Shown here: in pieces, positions 32,481 to 42,245 of the stretch
Layout of the letters: every line of letters starts with the position of its first letter
How positions within the stretch are numbered: the stretch's first letter is position 1
From: Chloroflexota bacterium
GTDB lineage: Bacteria; Chloroflexota; Anaerolineae; Anaerolineales; UBA4823
Direction of reading: 5' to 3'
DNA length: 64,000 nt
Assembly: GCA_029265355.1 (NCBI GenBank)
Contig: JAJUJL010000002.1
Coordinates: 248,001 to 312,000, forward strand
The notes under the pieces: generated by a model
What the model was told of the DNA's origin: nothing
Database searches by the model: none
What the model saw: only the letters and a program-made list of their open reading frames with translations
Position numbers and translations under genes: made by a program

Positions 32481-35012
32481 CTACGAGGTTTGAGCTTGCT
32501 TCTGGGCAAGTCTTTCAGGGTGGGGTAGCTCAAGACCGCTCAATTCATAGATCCACAATGCCTGGTAGGCAGCTTCCACCAGTGCGCCAGGCTGCCCTGT
32601 GTAGAGCTGGTAGATTGTAGGGATGAAATATTTCTCGGGCAGGGTGGCGCACAGTTGCAGAGCAGCCAATTTCTCCTCCGGCGTTCCTTCCGCCATACAC
32701 TGCGCCAGCAACTCAAATGCCGCGCGGCTGCTGGAGATGCCGATGCCTTTCTTGCTGGCGAATGCCAGCAACCAGGGAATATCTTGTAACGGGGGCTGTG
32801 TCACGGGCAGGCGTGGATCAGGCCTGGCGAGCTGCTCTAAAGCCTGACTGGCAGCATTCTTTACCACCCATTGAGAATCTTGGGTGGCGATGTTTTCCAG
32901 GATCAATTGAGACCAGGGTTGGCGAATCCGCGCCAATCCGAAAACGACTGCGCGGCGGACGAGTAAATCGTCCAATGTGGCGCCTTCTTGCAGGGCGGCA
33001 TGACCTTCATTGGGGTCAATCGCCAAAGCCTCTGCAGATGCCCGGCGGAGCTCTTCCTGGCCCTGCAATAATCCTTCGGCGAGAATCTCCAATGTGCTGT
33101 GGCTGCCGATCGACGCCAGAGCCAGGGAGGCTGCACGAAAGACATTGGGAACTGGATCTGCAAAAAGGGACTTTAAGTCCTCGATCTCGTTGATCTCTGG
33201 AAGCATGCCAAATCCCAGGGCAGCCAGTTGGCGTTGGTCTGGATTCTGGCTGCGACTGATCTGATGAAGCAAGGTGGTAATACCTGGCGTTCTGGAAAGG
33301 ACGATATTGGTCAATGCACTGCACCGCAACCCCATCGGAAGCGTCTCGTCTTGCAGCAAGCCAACCAGGCGGCGCATAACCACGGGTCTCCAACTGGCTC
33401 CCTCGGGCGCACAGCGCAGCCATTTGCCAAGCTTTAGGGTTGTGCGGTGAAGCGGGGGGCGGCTGAGATCCAGCATGGCCTGGAGAACTCCTGGGTCAGG
33501 ATCAAGCAGAGCAGCCAGGAAGCAGAGTGCGTCGTCACGCGTACTCCAAGGAGATGCCTGGGGCCATTTCAGGCGTTGTTGTGCGCGTGGAAAGTGCATG
33601 CGTGCTTCCATACCGCAGGCAGATAGATAGCTGAGCAGGATGGGATGGGTAAAACCGATGCGTCCCCCCGCGAATGTCTGCAAAATTCCGCTACCCTGTT
33701 TAAGAGGCAGCGCCTGGAGAAGTTCAGGCTCGATCGCTTCGGCAGCCGCCAATGACAGCGCCTCTTTAGTATCCAGCACTGGCTTTTCTACGACCAAAGC
33801 CAGCATAGCAAATGCTTCCAGAGCAGAGCGGGCGCTCGGGTTCAGTGGGTCTTCTGGCGTAAATAACTGTCGACGAAGATAAGCTTCGATGGCCTCAACT
33901 GGACCCGGACCCAGGGAATCGCCCGCGTAAGCTGCCCATAGTTTCAATGTCAACTCCAAAGGCGTGAGTATGATGGCCTTGCTCTCGACCCAGGCGTTGA
34001 GAATGAGTGGATCAGCCGTGTCGCGGAGGGTATCAGGAGTCTGGATATGTAGAGCCCAGAGCTGGCTCCACTTCTCGATGAATTCTTTATGTTGGGCTCG
34101 CGTCCACCTGGCTGGTGTGAGAGGGACGAATCCCAGCTTAACTAGCCGCCCCAAAAAAGTGTCTGAAGCGGTTACCGCGATGCGCAGGGCAGGGAAACCT
34201 GCCGTCAAGGATTGCAGGTAATAGGTGATATGCTCGAAATCTAAAGTTGGCAACTCATCCATGCCATCGATGAGCAGCATGATGCGTCCGCTGAATACAG
34301 CCTGGCGCACGTATTGGGCAATTCGCCGGTAACGGATGGCAGGCATGCGAGCTGCAACAGCTTTGGATAGAATTTCCAGCGCGCTGCTTGGGCTGATGGT
34401 CCCGGCATCTGCCAACTGCCCCATAACTTCTTGATGGACGGGTAGGAAGGGGATAAGATCCGCAACGTGCAGCAATAAGGGAATGCGATTGTGCAGATCT
34501 CCAGGCAGCGCCTCTCTGCGGGCAGCCTGAATGACCAGGTCAGCGATCGCAATCGATTTGCCTACCCCTGTTTGTCCGATGATGACGACATTCCTGCCCC
34601 TGGATAGCGCTTCGGCAAGTGTCAGGGTGGGGGCGCCAAATTGGGAGGCGACTTCTGGGCTGCCAGGTGATATCGGGATTGCCAGGCTGGAGATATCTTC
34701 AATAAATTGAACGTCGCCAACAATGGCGGGCAGAGGAGGCGCCAACAGCCTGGGTGGAATTAATAACTCATCCAGGGAAAATAAAGGAGCGGCAAGATGA
34801 TTGTTCTGCACCTGGCGCAGCATTTCGTTGCACAGGCGAGTCTCCAGGCCGGTTGCTGCGTCCAGGCGACTCGATCGAATTGCGCTCGCTGCACGCTGCA
34901 ATATTTGACCCAGCGCCGGACGCAGGCGTAAGAACAGCCACCAGAATAAGGTCGCTGCTAGGAAGCCCAACCAAAATGAAACCCGGTCGAAATTTTCGAG
35001 CAAGCGAGACAT
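32481..35012 (-). CDS. Membrane-anchored NACHT-like NTPase with C-terminal HEAT repeats
   Basis: The 843-residue protein has one N-terminal membrane helix (WLGFLAATLFWWLFLRL, about residues 14-30). A STAND/NACHT-type NTPase domain follows with Walker A GQTGVGKS (146-153) and Walker B LLIDGMDEL (246-254, with the NACHT-style acidic pair). A helical region and alpha-solenoid repeats (residues about 550-820; RRASAEALAIDP, NVFRAASLALASIGS and VVKNAASQALEQLA are HEAT-like) complete it. STAND NTPases act as signal switches, and bacterial NACHT proteins include anti-phage sensors. No effector domain is recognised. It starts 2 bases after the zinc-ribbon gene. Confidence 0.8.
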   Translation of the reverse strand: MSRLLENFDRVSFWLGFLAATLFWWLFLRLRPALGQILQRAASAIRSSRLDAATGLETRLCNEMLRQVQNNHLAAPLFSLDELLIPPRLLAPPLPAIVGDVQFIEDISSLAIPISPGSPEVASQFGAPTLTLAEALSRGRNVVIIGQTGVGKSIAIADLVIQAARREALPGDLHNRIPLLLHVADLIPFLPVHQEVMGQLADAGTISPSSALEILSKAVAARMPAIRYRRIAQYVRQAVFSGRIMLLIDGMDELPTLDFEHITYYLQSLTAGFPALRIAVTASDTFLGRLVKLGFVPLTPARWTRAQHKEFIEKWSQLWALHIQTPDTLRDTADPLILNAWVESKAIILTPLELTLKLWAAYAGDSLGPGPVEAIEAYLRRQLFTPEDPLNPSARSALEAFAMLALVVEKPVLDTKEALSLAAAEAIEPELLQALPLKQGSGILQTFAGGRIGFTHPILLSYLSACGMEARMHFPRAQQRLKWPQASPWSTRDDALCFLAALLDPDPGVLQAMLDLSRPPLHRTTLKLGKWLRCAPEGASWRPVVMRRLVGLLQDETLPMGLRCSALTNIVLSRTPGITTLLHQISRSQNPDQRQLAALGFGMLPEINEIEDLKSLFADPVPNVFRAASLALASIGSHSTLEILAEGLLQGQEELRRASAEALAIDPNEGHAALQEGATLDDLLVRRAVVFGLARIRQPWSQLILENIATQDSQWVVKNAASQALEQLARPDPRLPVTQPPLQDIPWLLAFASKKGIGISSSRAAFELLAQCMAEGTPEEKLAALQLCATLPEKYFIPTIYQLYTGQPGALVEAAYQALWIYELSGLELPHPERLAQKQAQTS

Positions 35013-35014
35013 GC

Positions 35015-35716
35015 TTAGCCTATGTACAGAATTCTACCGCAGGTGCTACAACGGGTAAGCTGGTTTTGCGAACGAGAAGCATGTAGTAGAGCTGCACTGA
35101 GCTGCGTGCCGCACGCTGAGCAATTGCCGTTGATCACTTTGGAGACTGCCACACCACGCCGGGATTGACGCAAGCTGAGGTAGATCTGCATTTGCTCTGC
35201 TGCCAACCCCTGGGAGGCTGCGTCACGTTCCTGTGTCAATCTTTCGATTTCCTGCACCAGCTTGTTTCTTTCCAAGATTAGCAATTGATTGTTCGATTGG
35301 TTGCGCTGTGTGGCTTCACGCAAATTTTCCGCAGCCTGATGGTAGTTTGACTCCATCTCCTCGTAGATGATCATGGCTTCTAATTGGCGATCCTCTAAAA
35401 CCGCCAGGTATTTCTTAAGTGCCACAGCTTCTTTTTGAAGATCCTGCAACTCTTTTGGATTGCGCACACGCCCTCCGTAGAGGGCAGCTTCAGTTTGTTC
35501 GATCTTGATGCGTTGTGAAGTTACTTCTTCTTCTGCCTTGCGCAAGTTTTTCCGAGCTTCAGCGAGGGTCTGTTGGGCTTTGTTTTCCTCCAGCCTGGCT
35601 CGAGTCAGCTCTTCATCCTGGTTAAGTGCAACATCGATCTCCTGCAATCTCAGGCGATGGTGATCTATCTGGCTATCAGCCTGTTGGACACGGTAGAGAA
35701 TAAAGGGGAGACTCAT
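35015..35716 (-). CDS. Coiled-coil protein with C-terminal C4 zinc ribbon (CT398-like)
   Basis: The 233-residue protein has a long antiparallel coiled coil (residues about 10-175, e.g. KIEQTEAALYGGRVRNPKELQDLQKEAVALKKYL) and a C-terminal zinc ribbon (NCSACGTQLS...TRCSTCGRILYIG). The YGGRVRNPKEL turn is diagnostic of the zf-RING_7/CT398 family. Function is uncertain; family links to RNA handling and secretion have been proposed. Its -10 box ends 8 bases before the ATG, so the mRNA may be leaderless. Operon with the NACHT-like gene. Confidence 0.85.
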   Translation of the reverse strand: MSLPFILYRVQQADSQIDHHRLRLQEIDVALNQDEELTRARLEENKAQQTLAEARKNLRKAEEEVTSQRIKIEQTEAALYGGRVRNPKELQDLQKEAVALKKYLAVLEDRQLEAMIIYEEMESNYHQAAENLREATQRNQSNNQLLILERNKLVQEIERLTQERDAASQGLAAEQMQIYLSLRQSRRGVAVSKVINGNCSACGTQLSAALLHASRSQNQLTRCSTCGRILYIG

Positions 35717-35724
35717 TTGGCTTC

Positions 35725-35753
35725 ATTATAGAAGGGGTTGTCTGGTCTTGCAA
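35725..35753 (-). promoter_or_regulatory. Promoter of the zinc-ribbon/NACHT operon
   Basis: On the minus strand, TTGCAA (35753-35748) and a perfect TATAAT (35730-35725) are 17 bases apart. Only 8 bases separate the -10 box from the ATG at 35716, which predicts transcription starting at or just before the start codon. Confidence 0.7.
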
Positions 35754-35824
35754 GAGGATCAGCAAAGTTGGCTCAAAATCGCAGCTTACGGAATTGTCAA
35801 GCCGGAGGCTATGAGGGTGTCGGT

Positions 35825-35830
35825 TACAAT
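35825..35830 (+). promoter_or_regulatory. Possible -10 box just upstream of the second membrane-protein cluster
   Basis: TACAAT ends 6 bases before the ATG at 35837 and no Shine-Dalgarno site is present. The hexamer 17 bases upstream is a poor -35, so this is tentative. Confidence 0.35.
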
Positions 35831-35836
35831 TGCCGC

Positions 35837-37459
35837 ATGAAGCGAAACTCTTCCTTTCGATATTCGGGCATCGTTTATGGATTATTTTTGTTATCGGTAA
35901 GTATTCCATATTTGCTCGCCTGGAAGATGGCGGGTGCAGATCTTGCTTTTGGTGGATTTTTATTCAATCCGATTGATGGCTATTCTTACCTGGCGAAAAT
36001 GCGCCAGGGATGGGATGGCGCCTGGCGGTTTGTGTTGCCTTTTAGTGCACAACCCGGGAGCGGGGCGTATATTTATCTTTTCTATCTCTTCCTCGGCCAC
36101 ATTGCCCGCCAGTTTTCACTCTCCTTGCCGTTCACATTTCACATCGCGCGCCTGGCCAGCGCCTTGTTCATGATCTGGTCTTTAGATCGTTTCATCCAGC
36201 GAGCGCTGCCAGGTCATGTCAACTATAGAGCAGCGCTCCTGCTCGTCGCCTTTGGATCTGGCATGGGGTGGTTGGGGTTAGTGGGGGGATTATTCACCTC
36301 TGACCTTTGGGTCTCGGAAACTTACCCATTTCTCTCGGCATACAATAACCCCCATTTCACGCTGAGTCTTGGGTTGATGGTGTTGCTGATGACGCCGATT
36401 GGGCTAGCTGGCTCACAGTCCGAGCAGATTCGATCCACGCAGGGCTGGTCTGCAGGATGGGGGTTTGGCGCGGCAGCCTTGCTGCTTGCCGAGCTTTCTC
36501 CTTTTGGAGCAGCGGTGGTTTTACTGGTGTGCCTGGGCCTGGCAACCTGGGATCATTTTGAGCTGAAAAGCAGCCTTCTTTCAAACCATTGGTTGCGGCG
36601 AGCGGTGTGGATTGGATGCGGTTCTCTTCCGATCTCGCTTTACACCTGGTTAGCAGTGCGGGCTGACCCTGTGTTGGCTGCGTGGAATGCTCAAAACCTC
36701 ACCCTGTCTCCGCCGTGGTGGGATATTGCACTGTCACTTTCACCTGCGCTGCCAGTGGCCATCCTCGGGGCCTGGCGCGCGGTGAGCCTCAATCATCAGC
36801 GAGCTCGCCCGGCAATTCTCTGGGCGGTGCTGGCGCTGCTCCTGGTATACCTGCCATTTGGTTTGCAGCGCAGGTTTCTGATCGGCATCTATATCCCGAT
36901 CGCCCTCCTGGCTGTCTCGGCTTTCCAGGTGTGGCAAGCGAATTCCAGGATGCAGCGGCTGACACTGATGATGCTCGTGATCCTGTCGCTGCCATCCAAC
37001 CTGGTTGTGATGCTGGCTGCCTGGCAGGGGATTGCCAGCAAAGACGACCGAATCTATCTGTCGGTTGATGAAATCCATGCCTTGCAATGGATCGAGACGA
37101 ACACTGCTTCTAATGCACTGGTGCTGGCAGGTGCAGAAAGCGGTTTATTGATCCCGGGTTGGACAGGGCGCAGGGTGATCTATGGGCACCCATTCGAAAC
37201 AGTGGATGCCCAGACAGAAAAAAAGCTTGTCGAAGCATTTTATTCTGGAGAAATGAGCCCCCAAGAGGCCTGGGAGATGCTTGCGGAAAGAGGAATTGAC
37301 ATTGTCTATATGGGCCCACGCGAAAAGAGCAAGTCTATATCTCGCGCCTCTCCGGTCATGGAGCACCTGGAACTTGCTTATACGAATCCCACCATTGACA
37401 TCTATCGGGTGATCCATGAGCGGACCGAATTGAGTCGCAACCAGGCAAACTACCCATGA
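35837..37459 (+). CDS. Polytopic membrane protein, GT-C-like, paralogue of the gene at 2898
   Basis: The 540-residue protein has about 11 helices. A first-loop motif PIDGYSYLAKMRQGWDGAWRF (D47) is followed by YIYLFYLFLGHIARQ, NLTLSPPWWDIAL and LQRRFLIGIYIPIALL. A soluble tail contains the GHPFETVDAQTEKKLVEAFYSGEMS segment. The same blocks in the same order occur in the protein at 2898. ATG 35837 is used because the open frame before it is non-hydrophobic and lies in the promoter region. The gene heads the 35837-43363 operon and overlaps the next gene by ATGA. Exact activity is unknown. Confidence 0.75.
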   Translation: MKRNSSFRYSGIVYGLFLLSVSIPYLLAWKMAGADLAFGGFLFNPIDGYSYLAKMRQGWDGAWRFVLPFSAQPGSGAYIYLFYLFLGHIARQFSLSLPFTFHIARLASALFMIWSLDRFIQRALPGHVNYRAALLLVAFGSGMGWLGLVGGLFTSDLWVSETYPFLSAYNNPHFTLSLGLMVLLMTPIGLAGSQSEQIRSTQGWSAGWGFGAAALLLAELSPFGAAVVLLVCLGLATWDHFELKSSLLSNHWLRRAVWIGCGSLPISLYTWLAVRADPVLAAWNAQNLTLSPPWWDIALSLSPALPVAILGAWRAVSLNHQRARPAILWAVLALLLVYLPFGLQRRFLIGIYIPIALLAVSAFQVWQANSRMQRLTLMMLVILSLPSNLVVMLAAWQGIASKDDRIYLSVDEIHALQWIETNTASNALVLAGAESGLLIPGWTGRRVIYGHPFETVDAQTEKKLVEAFYSGEMSPQEAWEMLAERGIDIVYMGPREKSKSISRASPVMEHLELAYTNPTIDIYRVIHERTELSRNQANYP

Positions 37460-39615
37460 GCCAGGTGCATCTCAGACAGCTCCTGCATATCTTTCGCAGC
37501 CAGGATGCGCTTTTTATCGTTTTCCTGCTTATTTTGCTGCTTTCCTTGCTGGCGGGGCTGGGCGGCTTCCCATATCCCTCGTCACAGGCTGAATACTCCG
37601 ATTTCACTATCAGCCACTACCCCAATGCGGTTTTCCTGCAGAGGGCAATCTCGAGGGCAGAATTTCCGCTGTGGTCATCATCAATATTGAGCGGGTACCC
37701 GTTCTTTGCCAGTCCACTGTCAGGACTGTGGTACCCGATCGGTTGGTTGGCTTTGGCGTTTCCGCTGCCGTTGGGCTTGAATCTGCTCGCCTTCCTGCAT
37801 CTTCTATCGGGCGGAGTGGGTCAATATCTCCTGGTGAGGGAGCAGAGAATTTTGCCTTTAGCAGCCGCTCTGGCAGGCATCGCCTTTGCTGGAATGCCGA
37901 AGATCGTCGCCCATTTTGGAGCGGGACACCTCACTTTGCTCTACGCGGTGAGCTGGACGCCCTGGTTATTGTTCTTCAGTGGCCGGAAAACGAGATCTGC
38001 CAATTGGGTGACGCCCATTATCCTGGCTTTGGTCACGCTATCCGATGCGCGCTGGTTGCCCTACGCTGTTGGGGGCTGGTGGTGGTATGAGATGGTTGTG
38101 CTCTACGGTGGAAGGGTGACCAGCGGGTTGATAAAGCGCCTGGCAACCCAGACTGCAACCGGGTTGCTATTGGCGGCTCCACTGCTCATACCATTGGCGG
38201 AATACGCTCGCCTATCCAGCCGAAGCGCCATGAAGGCGAGCGATGTGCTCGAATACTCGCTGCCATGGGACCGGTTATTGGGACTCGTTTTTCCTTCGCC
38301 AGGCGGATTTCACGAATGGATGCTATATCCTGGGGCAGCGGTGCTGGTCTTAGGGCTGTGCGCCCCCTGGGCTGCGCCGAATCGCTCTGCGCTGGCGAAG
38401 ATTCGCGGTTGGGGCGGGTTGGTGATCCTCTGCTGGATTTGGTCATTGGGGGAGCATTTTCCGGGGTTGAACCAGCTTGCCAGGCTACCCGGGCTTAGTT
38501 GGTTGCGAGTTCCACCGCGCGCTCTGTTCCTGGCGGGTATGGGATTAGCGATGATGGCGGCTTATGCCTTGCAGGGAATGCTCCAGGGAGGCCCGGAGCC
38601 CCAGCGACATCGTTTACGTTTATCCCTGGTCGCGATTTTCGCAATTACGGTGGGGATTGGTGTGGGGGCGCAACTGGTTGCTGGCAAAATCCTGATCCCG
38701 TTTTTATGGGGCGCGCTCGGCGCTGGTTTCGCCTGTTTACTGGTGCTGTTCATCGTTCACAGGCAAACTGATGCACCTGTGTGGGTCGTTTTATTACTGC
38801 TCGCGACGCTGCTCGATTTGGGGTTGTTCGGGAAAACGCTGGTGTCTTGGCGAAGTCCATCACAGGTGTTGTCGGAAAGTGAAGAACTGGCAAGAGCGAT
38901 CCTCGGCCATAGCCAGCAGGTTCGTCCGGGGGTATTTCGAATCTATTCTCCATCATACAGTATGCCTCAGCAAATTGCCGTTCAATTTCAATTCGAACTG
39001 GCGGACGGCGTCGAGCCCCTGCAGTGGCAGCCTTATGTGACATTTATGGAAGAAGCCACGGGTATCCCATCTGCGGGTTACAGCGTGACCCTGCCAGCAT
39101 TTGCCAATGGACAACCGGCGCGCGACAATCAAAGCTACCTGCCAGATGCGGTTCGCTTGGGCTTGTTGAACGTTCTTTACGTCGCCAGTGAATTCGATCT
39201 ACAGGTGGAAGGCCTGATATGCGTGGGCACTTTTGGAGGAACGCGCCTGTATGAAAATCAGTACGCTCTGCCGCGTGCCTGGGTGCAGCGCGAAGCGAAT
39301 GAACACACGGCAGAAATTCAGCCCGCTGAAGTGGTCGCTTATCGAGCGAACCGAGTGGATGTGCGCGCCGCGGGTCCAGGCAGGCTGGTTCTGGCAGAAA
39401 TGGCGTATCCTGGATGGCAGGTTTGGGTGGATGGAAAAGCAGAAAGCTTGCTTACCCAACTTGGCGTCTTGCGAGCGGTGGAACTGTCAGAGGGCGACCA
39501 CATAGTCAGCTTTGTCTTTCGTCCACCCAGCCTGATGCTTGGCCTCGGTCTATTTTTCATAGGTCTAGCCTTATCAGCGTTCAGTAACTTGCATGATCGA
39601 GAGCCGCATCTATGA
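37456..39615 (+). CDS. YfhO-like polytopic membrane protein
   Basis: The 719-residue protein has about 12-13 helices. Typical YfhO-type features are an acidic first loop (AEYSDFTISHYPNAVFLQRAISRAEFPLWSSSILSGYPFFASPLSG), the LRVPPRALFLAGMGLAMMAAYAL segment and a C-terminal soluble beta-rich domain. That domain contains NRVDVRAAGPGRLVLAEMAYPGWQVWVDGKAE, the family's conserved PGW motif. YfhO proteins are GT-C-fold transferases or transporters needed for surface glycan or lipoteichoic-acid glycosylation. It overlaps its neighbours by ATGA on both sides. Confidence 0.8.
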   Translation: MSQVHLRQLLHIFRSQDALFIVFLLILLLSLLAGLGGFPYPSSQAEYSDFTISHYPNAVFLQRAISRAEFPLWSSSILSGYPFFASPLSGLWYPIGWLALAFPLPLGLNLLAFLHLLSGGVGQYLLVREQRILPLAAALAGIAFAGMPKIVAHFGAGHLTLLYAVSWTPWLLFFSGRKTRSANWVTPIILALVTLSDARWLPYAVGGWWWYEMVVLYGGRVTSGLIKRLATQTATGLLLAAPLLIPLAEYARLSSRSAMKASDVLEYSLPWDRLLGLVFPSPGGFHEWMLYPGAAVLVLGLCAPWAAPNRSALAKIRGWGGLVILCWIWSLGEHFPGLNQLARLPGLSWLRVPPRALFLAGMGLAMMAAYALQGMLQGGPEPQRHRLRLSLVAIFAITVGIGVGAQLVAGKILIPFLWGALGAGFACLLVLFIVHRQTDAPVWVVLLLLATLLDLGLFGKTLVSWRSPSQVLSESEELARAILGHSQQVRPGVFRIYSPSYSMPQQIAVQFQFELADGVEPLQWQPYVTFMEEATGIPSAGYSVTLPAFANGQPARDNQSYLPDAVRLGLLNVLYVASEFDLQVEGLICVGTFGGTRLYENQYALPRAWVQREANEHTAEIQPAEVVAYRANRVDVRAAGPGRLVLAEMAYPGWQVWVDGKAESLLTQLGVLRAVELSEGDHIVSFVFRPPSLMLGLGLFFIGLALSAFSNLHDREPHL

Positions 39616-42245
39616 AAAAGCAAAACTTTTCTGCCAGGCGCTTCTTGCAACCTTCTGTGAGCTGGCTCGTTTGGGCTGCTCCGGTGGTATTGTTGGCGCC
39701 TGTTTGGCTGGTCGGGAAAGCGCTCTTTTGGGGGACGCCCTCGTTGCAGTTTGTACCCTGGCGCTGGATTGCGGGGCAGATGCTTGAACATGCGGCGCTG
39801 CCGCTGTGGAATCCATGGTCTGGCATGGGTGCGCCGCTGCTGGCGAACTATCAATCGGCTTTGCTCTATCCTCCGAATTGGCTTTTGTTGATCGCCCAGG
39901 CAGCAGGGGAGTGGATGAGCGTTGGGAGCGGCTCAGAGGGGCAGCGCCTGAGTCTCGGGCTGGCAGCCTGGGCGCAGACCTGGCTGGTCATTTTCCACCT
40001 GGGGTGGGCGAGCTGGGGTATGGTGCGGCTCAGCCAGCGCCTGGGTATGAAACCCCTGGCGCAAAATATCTCAGCGCTCAGCTTCGGATTGAGCGGCTAT
40101 CTGGTTGCCAGGGCGGGTTTCTTGAGCATCAACGCCGCTGCAGCGTGGCTGCCATGGAGTATCCTGGCAGTGGAATCGATAATCCGCCCAAAACCGAATG
40201 AACACCCACTCAGGCTCTGGATCAACAGCAGTGTGAGCTTTGCTTTGCTGCTGTTGGCGGGACATGCCCAGACAGCCTGGTATATCTTGTTACTAGCGAT
40301 GATTTGGGTGATTGTGCGCACCCCCACGCCTGCGCCTCGTCGAAAGGGAGGGCGATTAACCGTAGGCTTCAATACGCTGGCTGCCAGGTTGCCAGGCCTG
40401 GCGCGTTCGATCGCTATCTCAGGCATGTGTGGTTTGGTCGCGGTATTGCTATCCGCGGCTCAACTACTCCCAACCGCGGAATACCTGCTGCAATCCCAAC
40501 GCGCCGCCCAGGTCGATTATCGGCTGGCAATGACGTATTCATTCTGGCCGTGGCACTTCATAACCCTCCTGGCGCCGGGATTCTTTGGCAGCCCGGTGAG
40601 CGGCGACTATTGGGGCTACGCCAACTATTGGGAAGATGCGGTGTACATTGGAATATTGCCGGCGCTGTTGGCGCTGGTAGCAATTTCGAGGTTATTCCGG
40701 AAATCTACTGCCGAGCCTTCGCAGAGCAGCGAGCAGACACGCCCCCTGGTCCAATTTCTGGTAGTGATCGTCTCGGTCTCGTTTTTGCTCGCGCTGGGTG
40801 AAAACACTCCTGTGTTCCCGTGGTTATACCGGCATGTCCCCACCTTTGATATGTTTCAAGCGCCAGCTCGTTTCAGCTTGTGGGCAGTCTTTGGCTTGGC
40901 GCTCCTGGCGGGTGTGGGGGTGGAGCAGTGGCGGCGCCCGGTGGGCAGTGGGGTCTATTGGTTGCGCCTGGGGAGCATGGGCGCGATGGCGGTGACGGTC
41001 GGAGCTGGTTTGGCGTGGCTGTTTTTGGGTGATGTTAGCCCAACTTTCATACGCGCTGCAGCATTGGCTGGTCTGTGGGGAACCTGTGCGGGATTATTAG
41101 GATTGACCGCACCGGTTGGGGTTGAAAAGAAGGACAGCAGAACCCAGGATCCAATCCTGCGACGCCTGCTGCTCAGGATCGCTCCATTGTTGATCAAGGC
41201 AGGGACTTTTCCTGAGAAAGGTTCGATGCATTCGCGGCCAATGCCTTCCTGGTGGCGGACGATCTCGGAGCCGATCAAACGTCATTTCCAGGCGCGATGG
41301 GAGGCGGTGGTTGTGCTTGTGGTGGCTGTTGATCTGCTTGTCGCTGGCTTCGGACTAAATCCAGGTGTGGATTTGGAGTTTTACTCCGCGCCGGGCGAGG
41401 CCGCGCTAACTGTGAAAAACCTTGCTCAGGATGCTCGTCTCTATCTTCCTGCTGAAGATGAACGAAAATTGAAATTCGATCTCTTCTTTCGATTCGATAC
41501 GTTTCATCCAGAGGTGGAGTGGCGCGCCCTGCGCGAGGTGCTGCTGCCGAATTTGAACTTGGTGGACGGCATTTCCTCAGTCAACAATTTTGACCCGCTC
41601 GTTCCAGGCAGGTATGATCGTTGGATGCAGGCTTTGGAAGAAGTTGCACCAGATCAACGCCGGGTGATGTTGAACCTGATGAGCGTCGGCGTGGTAGAAG
41701 ATATGGTGATGACTCCAAATGCACTGGTTGAATTCGAAAGCCTGCCGGCAGCAAGACGCTGGCGCTGGCTGCCTTGCGCCCGGTTTGCAAACCATGAAGA
41801 CAGCGCCTGGCAGCAAGTGATGCAGGCAGGCGAAAAGCTGCTGGACGAGTACGTCGTCATTGAAGGCTACGTATCAGCCGGAGTGGCAGACAAAACGTGC
41901 GAAGTCGGGAGAAATGCGCCGGCCCAGATTGCCCGGATATCAGAGAACGCCAATTTTCTCGAGTTGCAAATCAGCAGCCCAGCGCCTGGTTGGCTATTGG
42001 TAGCAGATACCTGGTACCCAGGCTGGCGGGCTTATGTAAACCAGACTGAAACCAGGCTCTTTTTGGGCGATTATTTGTTCCGGGCTGTGTGGCTGCCCCG
42101 TGGCGAACACACTGTTACCCTCAGGTACTCGCCACAATCTTTCCGTGTGGGTGCGATTGTCAGCTCGATATCCTGGCTGGTTTGTTTGATCGCCCTGGCC
42201 ATAGCCACCAGGTCCAATCATAAGACAGACCAGGAGCAGGCTTGA
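39612..42245 (+). CDS. YfhO-like polytopic membrane protein, long form
   Basis: The 877-residue paralogue of the preceding gene has the same plan: first loop WGTPSLQFVPWRWIAGQMLEHAALPLWNPWSGMGAPLLANYQSALLYPPNW, about 12 helices, VPTFDMFQAPARFSLWAVFGLALLAGVGVEQW, and the soluble tail with LLVADTWYPGWRAYVNQTE (PGW motif). LPLWNP.SG.G.PLLANYQSA is a strong YfhO-type signature. It likely transfers sugars from a polyprenyl donor outside the membrane, an inference from the family. It ends in a TTGA overlap with the next gene. Confidence 0.8.
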   Translation: MKKQNFSARRFLQPSVSWLVWAAPVVLLAPVWLVGKALFWGTPSLQFVPWRWIAGQMLEHAALPLWNPWSGMGAPLLANYQSALLYPPNWLLLIAQAAGEWMSVGSGSEGQRLSLGLAAWAQTWLVIFHLGWASWGMVRLSQRLGMKPLAQNISALSFGLSGYLVARAGFLSINAAAAWLPWSILAVESIIRPKPNEHPLRLWINSSVSFALLLLAGHAQTAWYILLLAMIWVIVRTPTPAPRRKGGRLTVGFNTLAARLPGLARSIAISGMCGLVAVLLSAAQLLPTAEYLLQSQRAAQVDYRLAMTYSFWPWHFITLLAPGFFGSPVSGDYWGYANYWEDAVYIGILPALLALVAISRLFRKSTAEPSQSSEQTRPLVQFLVVIVSVSFLLALGENTPVFPWLYRHVPTFDMFQAPARFSLWAVFGLALLAGVGVEQWRRPVGSGVYWLRLGSMGAMAVTVGAGLAWLFLGDVSPTFIRAAALAGLWGTCAGLLGLTAPVGVEKKDSRTQDPILRRLLLRIAPLLIKAGTFPEKGSMHSRPMPSWWRTISEPIKRHFQARWEAVVVLVVAVDLLVAGFGLNPGVDLEFYSAPGEAALTVKNLAQDARLYLPAEDERKLKFDLFFRFDTFHPEVEWRALREVLLPNLNLVDGISSVNNFDPLVPGRYDRWMQALEEVAPDQRRVMLNLMSVGVVEDMVMTPNALVEFESLPAARRWRWLPCARFANHEDSAWQQVMQAGEKLLDEYVVIEGYVSAGVADKTCEVGRNAPAQIARISENANFLELQISSPAPGWLLVADTWYPGWRAYVNQTETRLFLGDYLFRAVWLPRGEHTVTLRYSPQSFRVGAIVSSISWLVCLIALAIATRSNHKTDQEQA

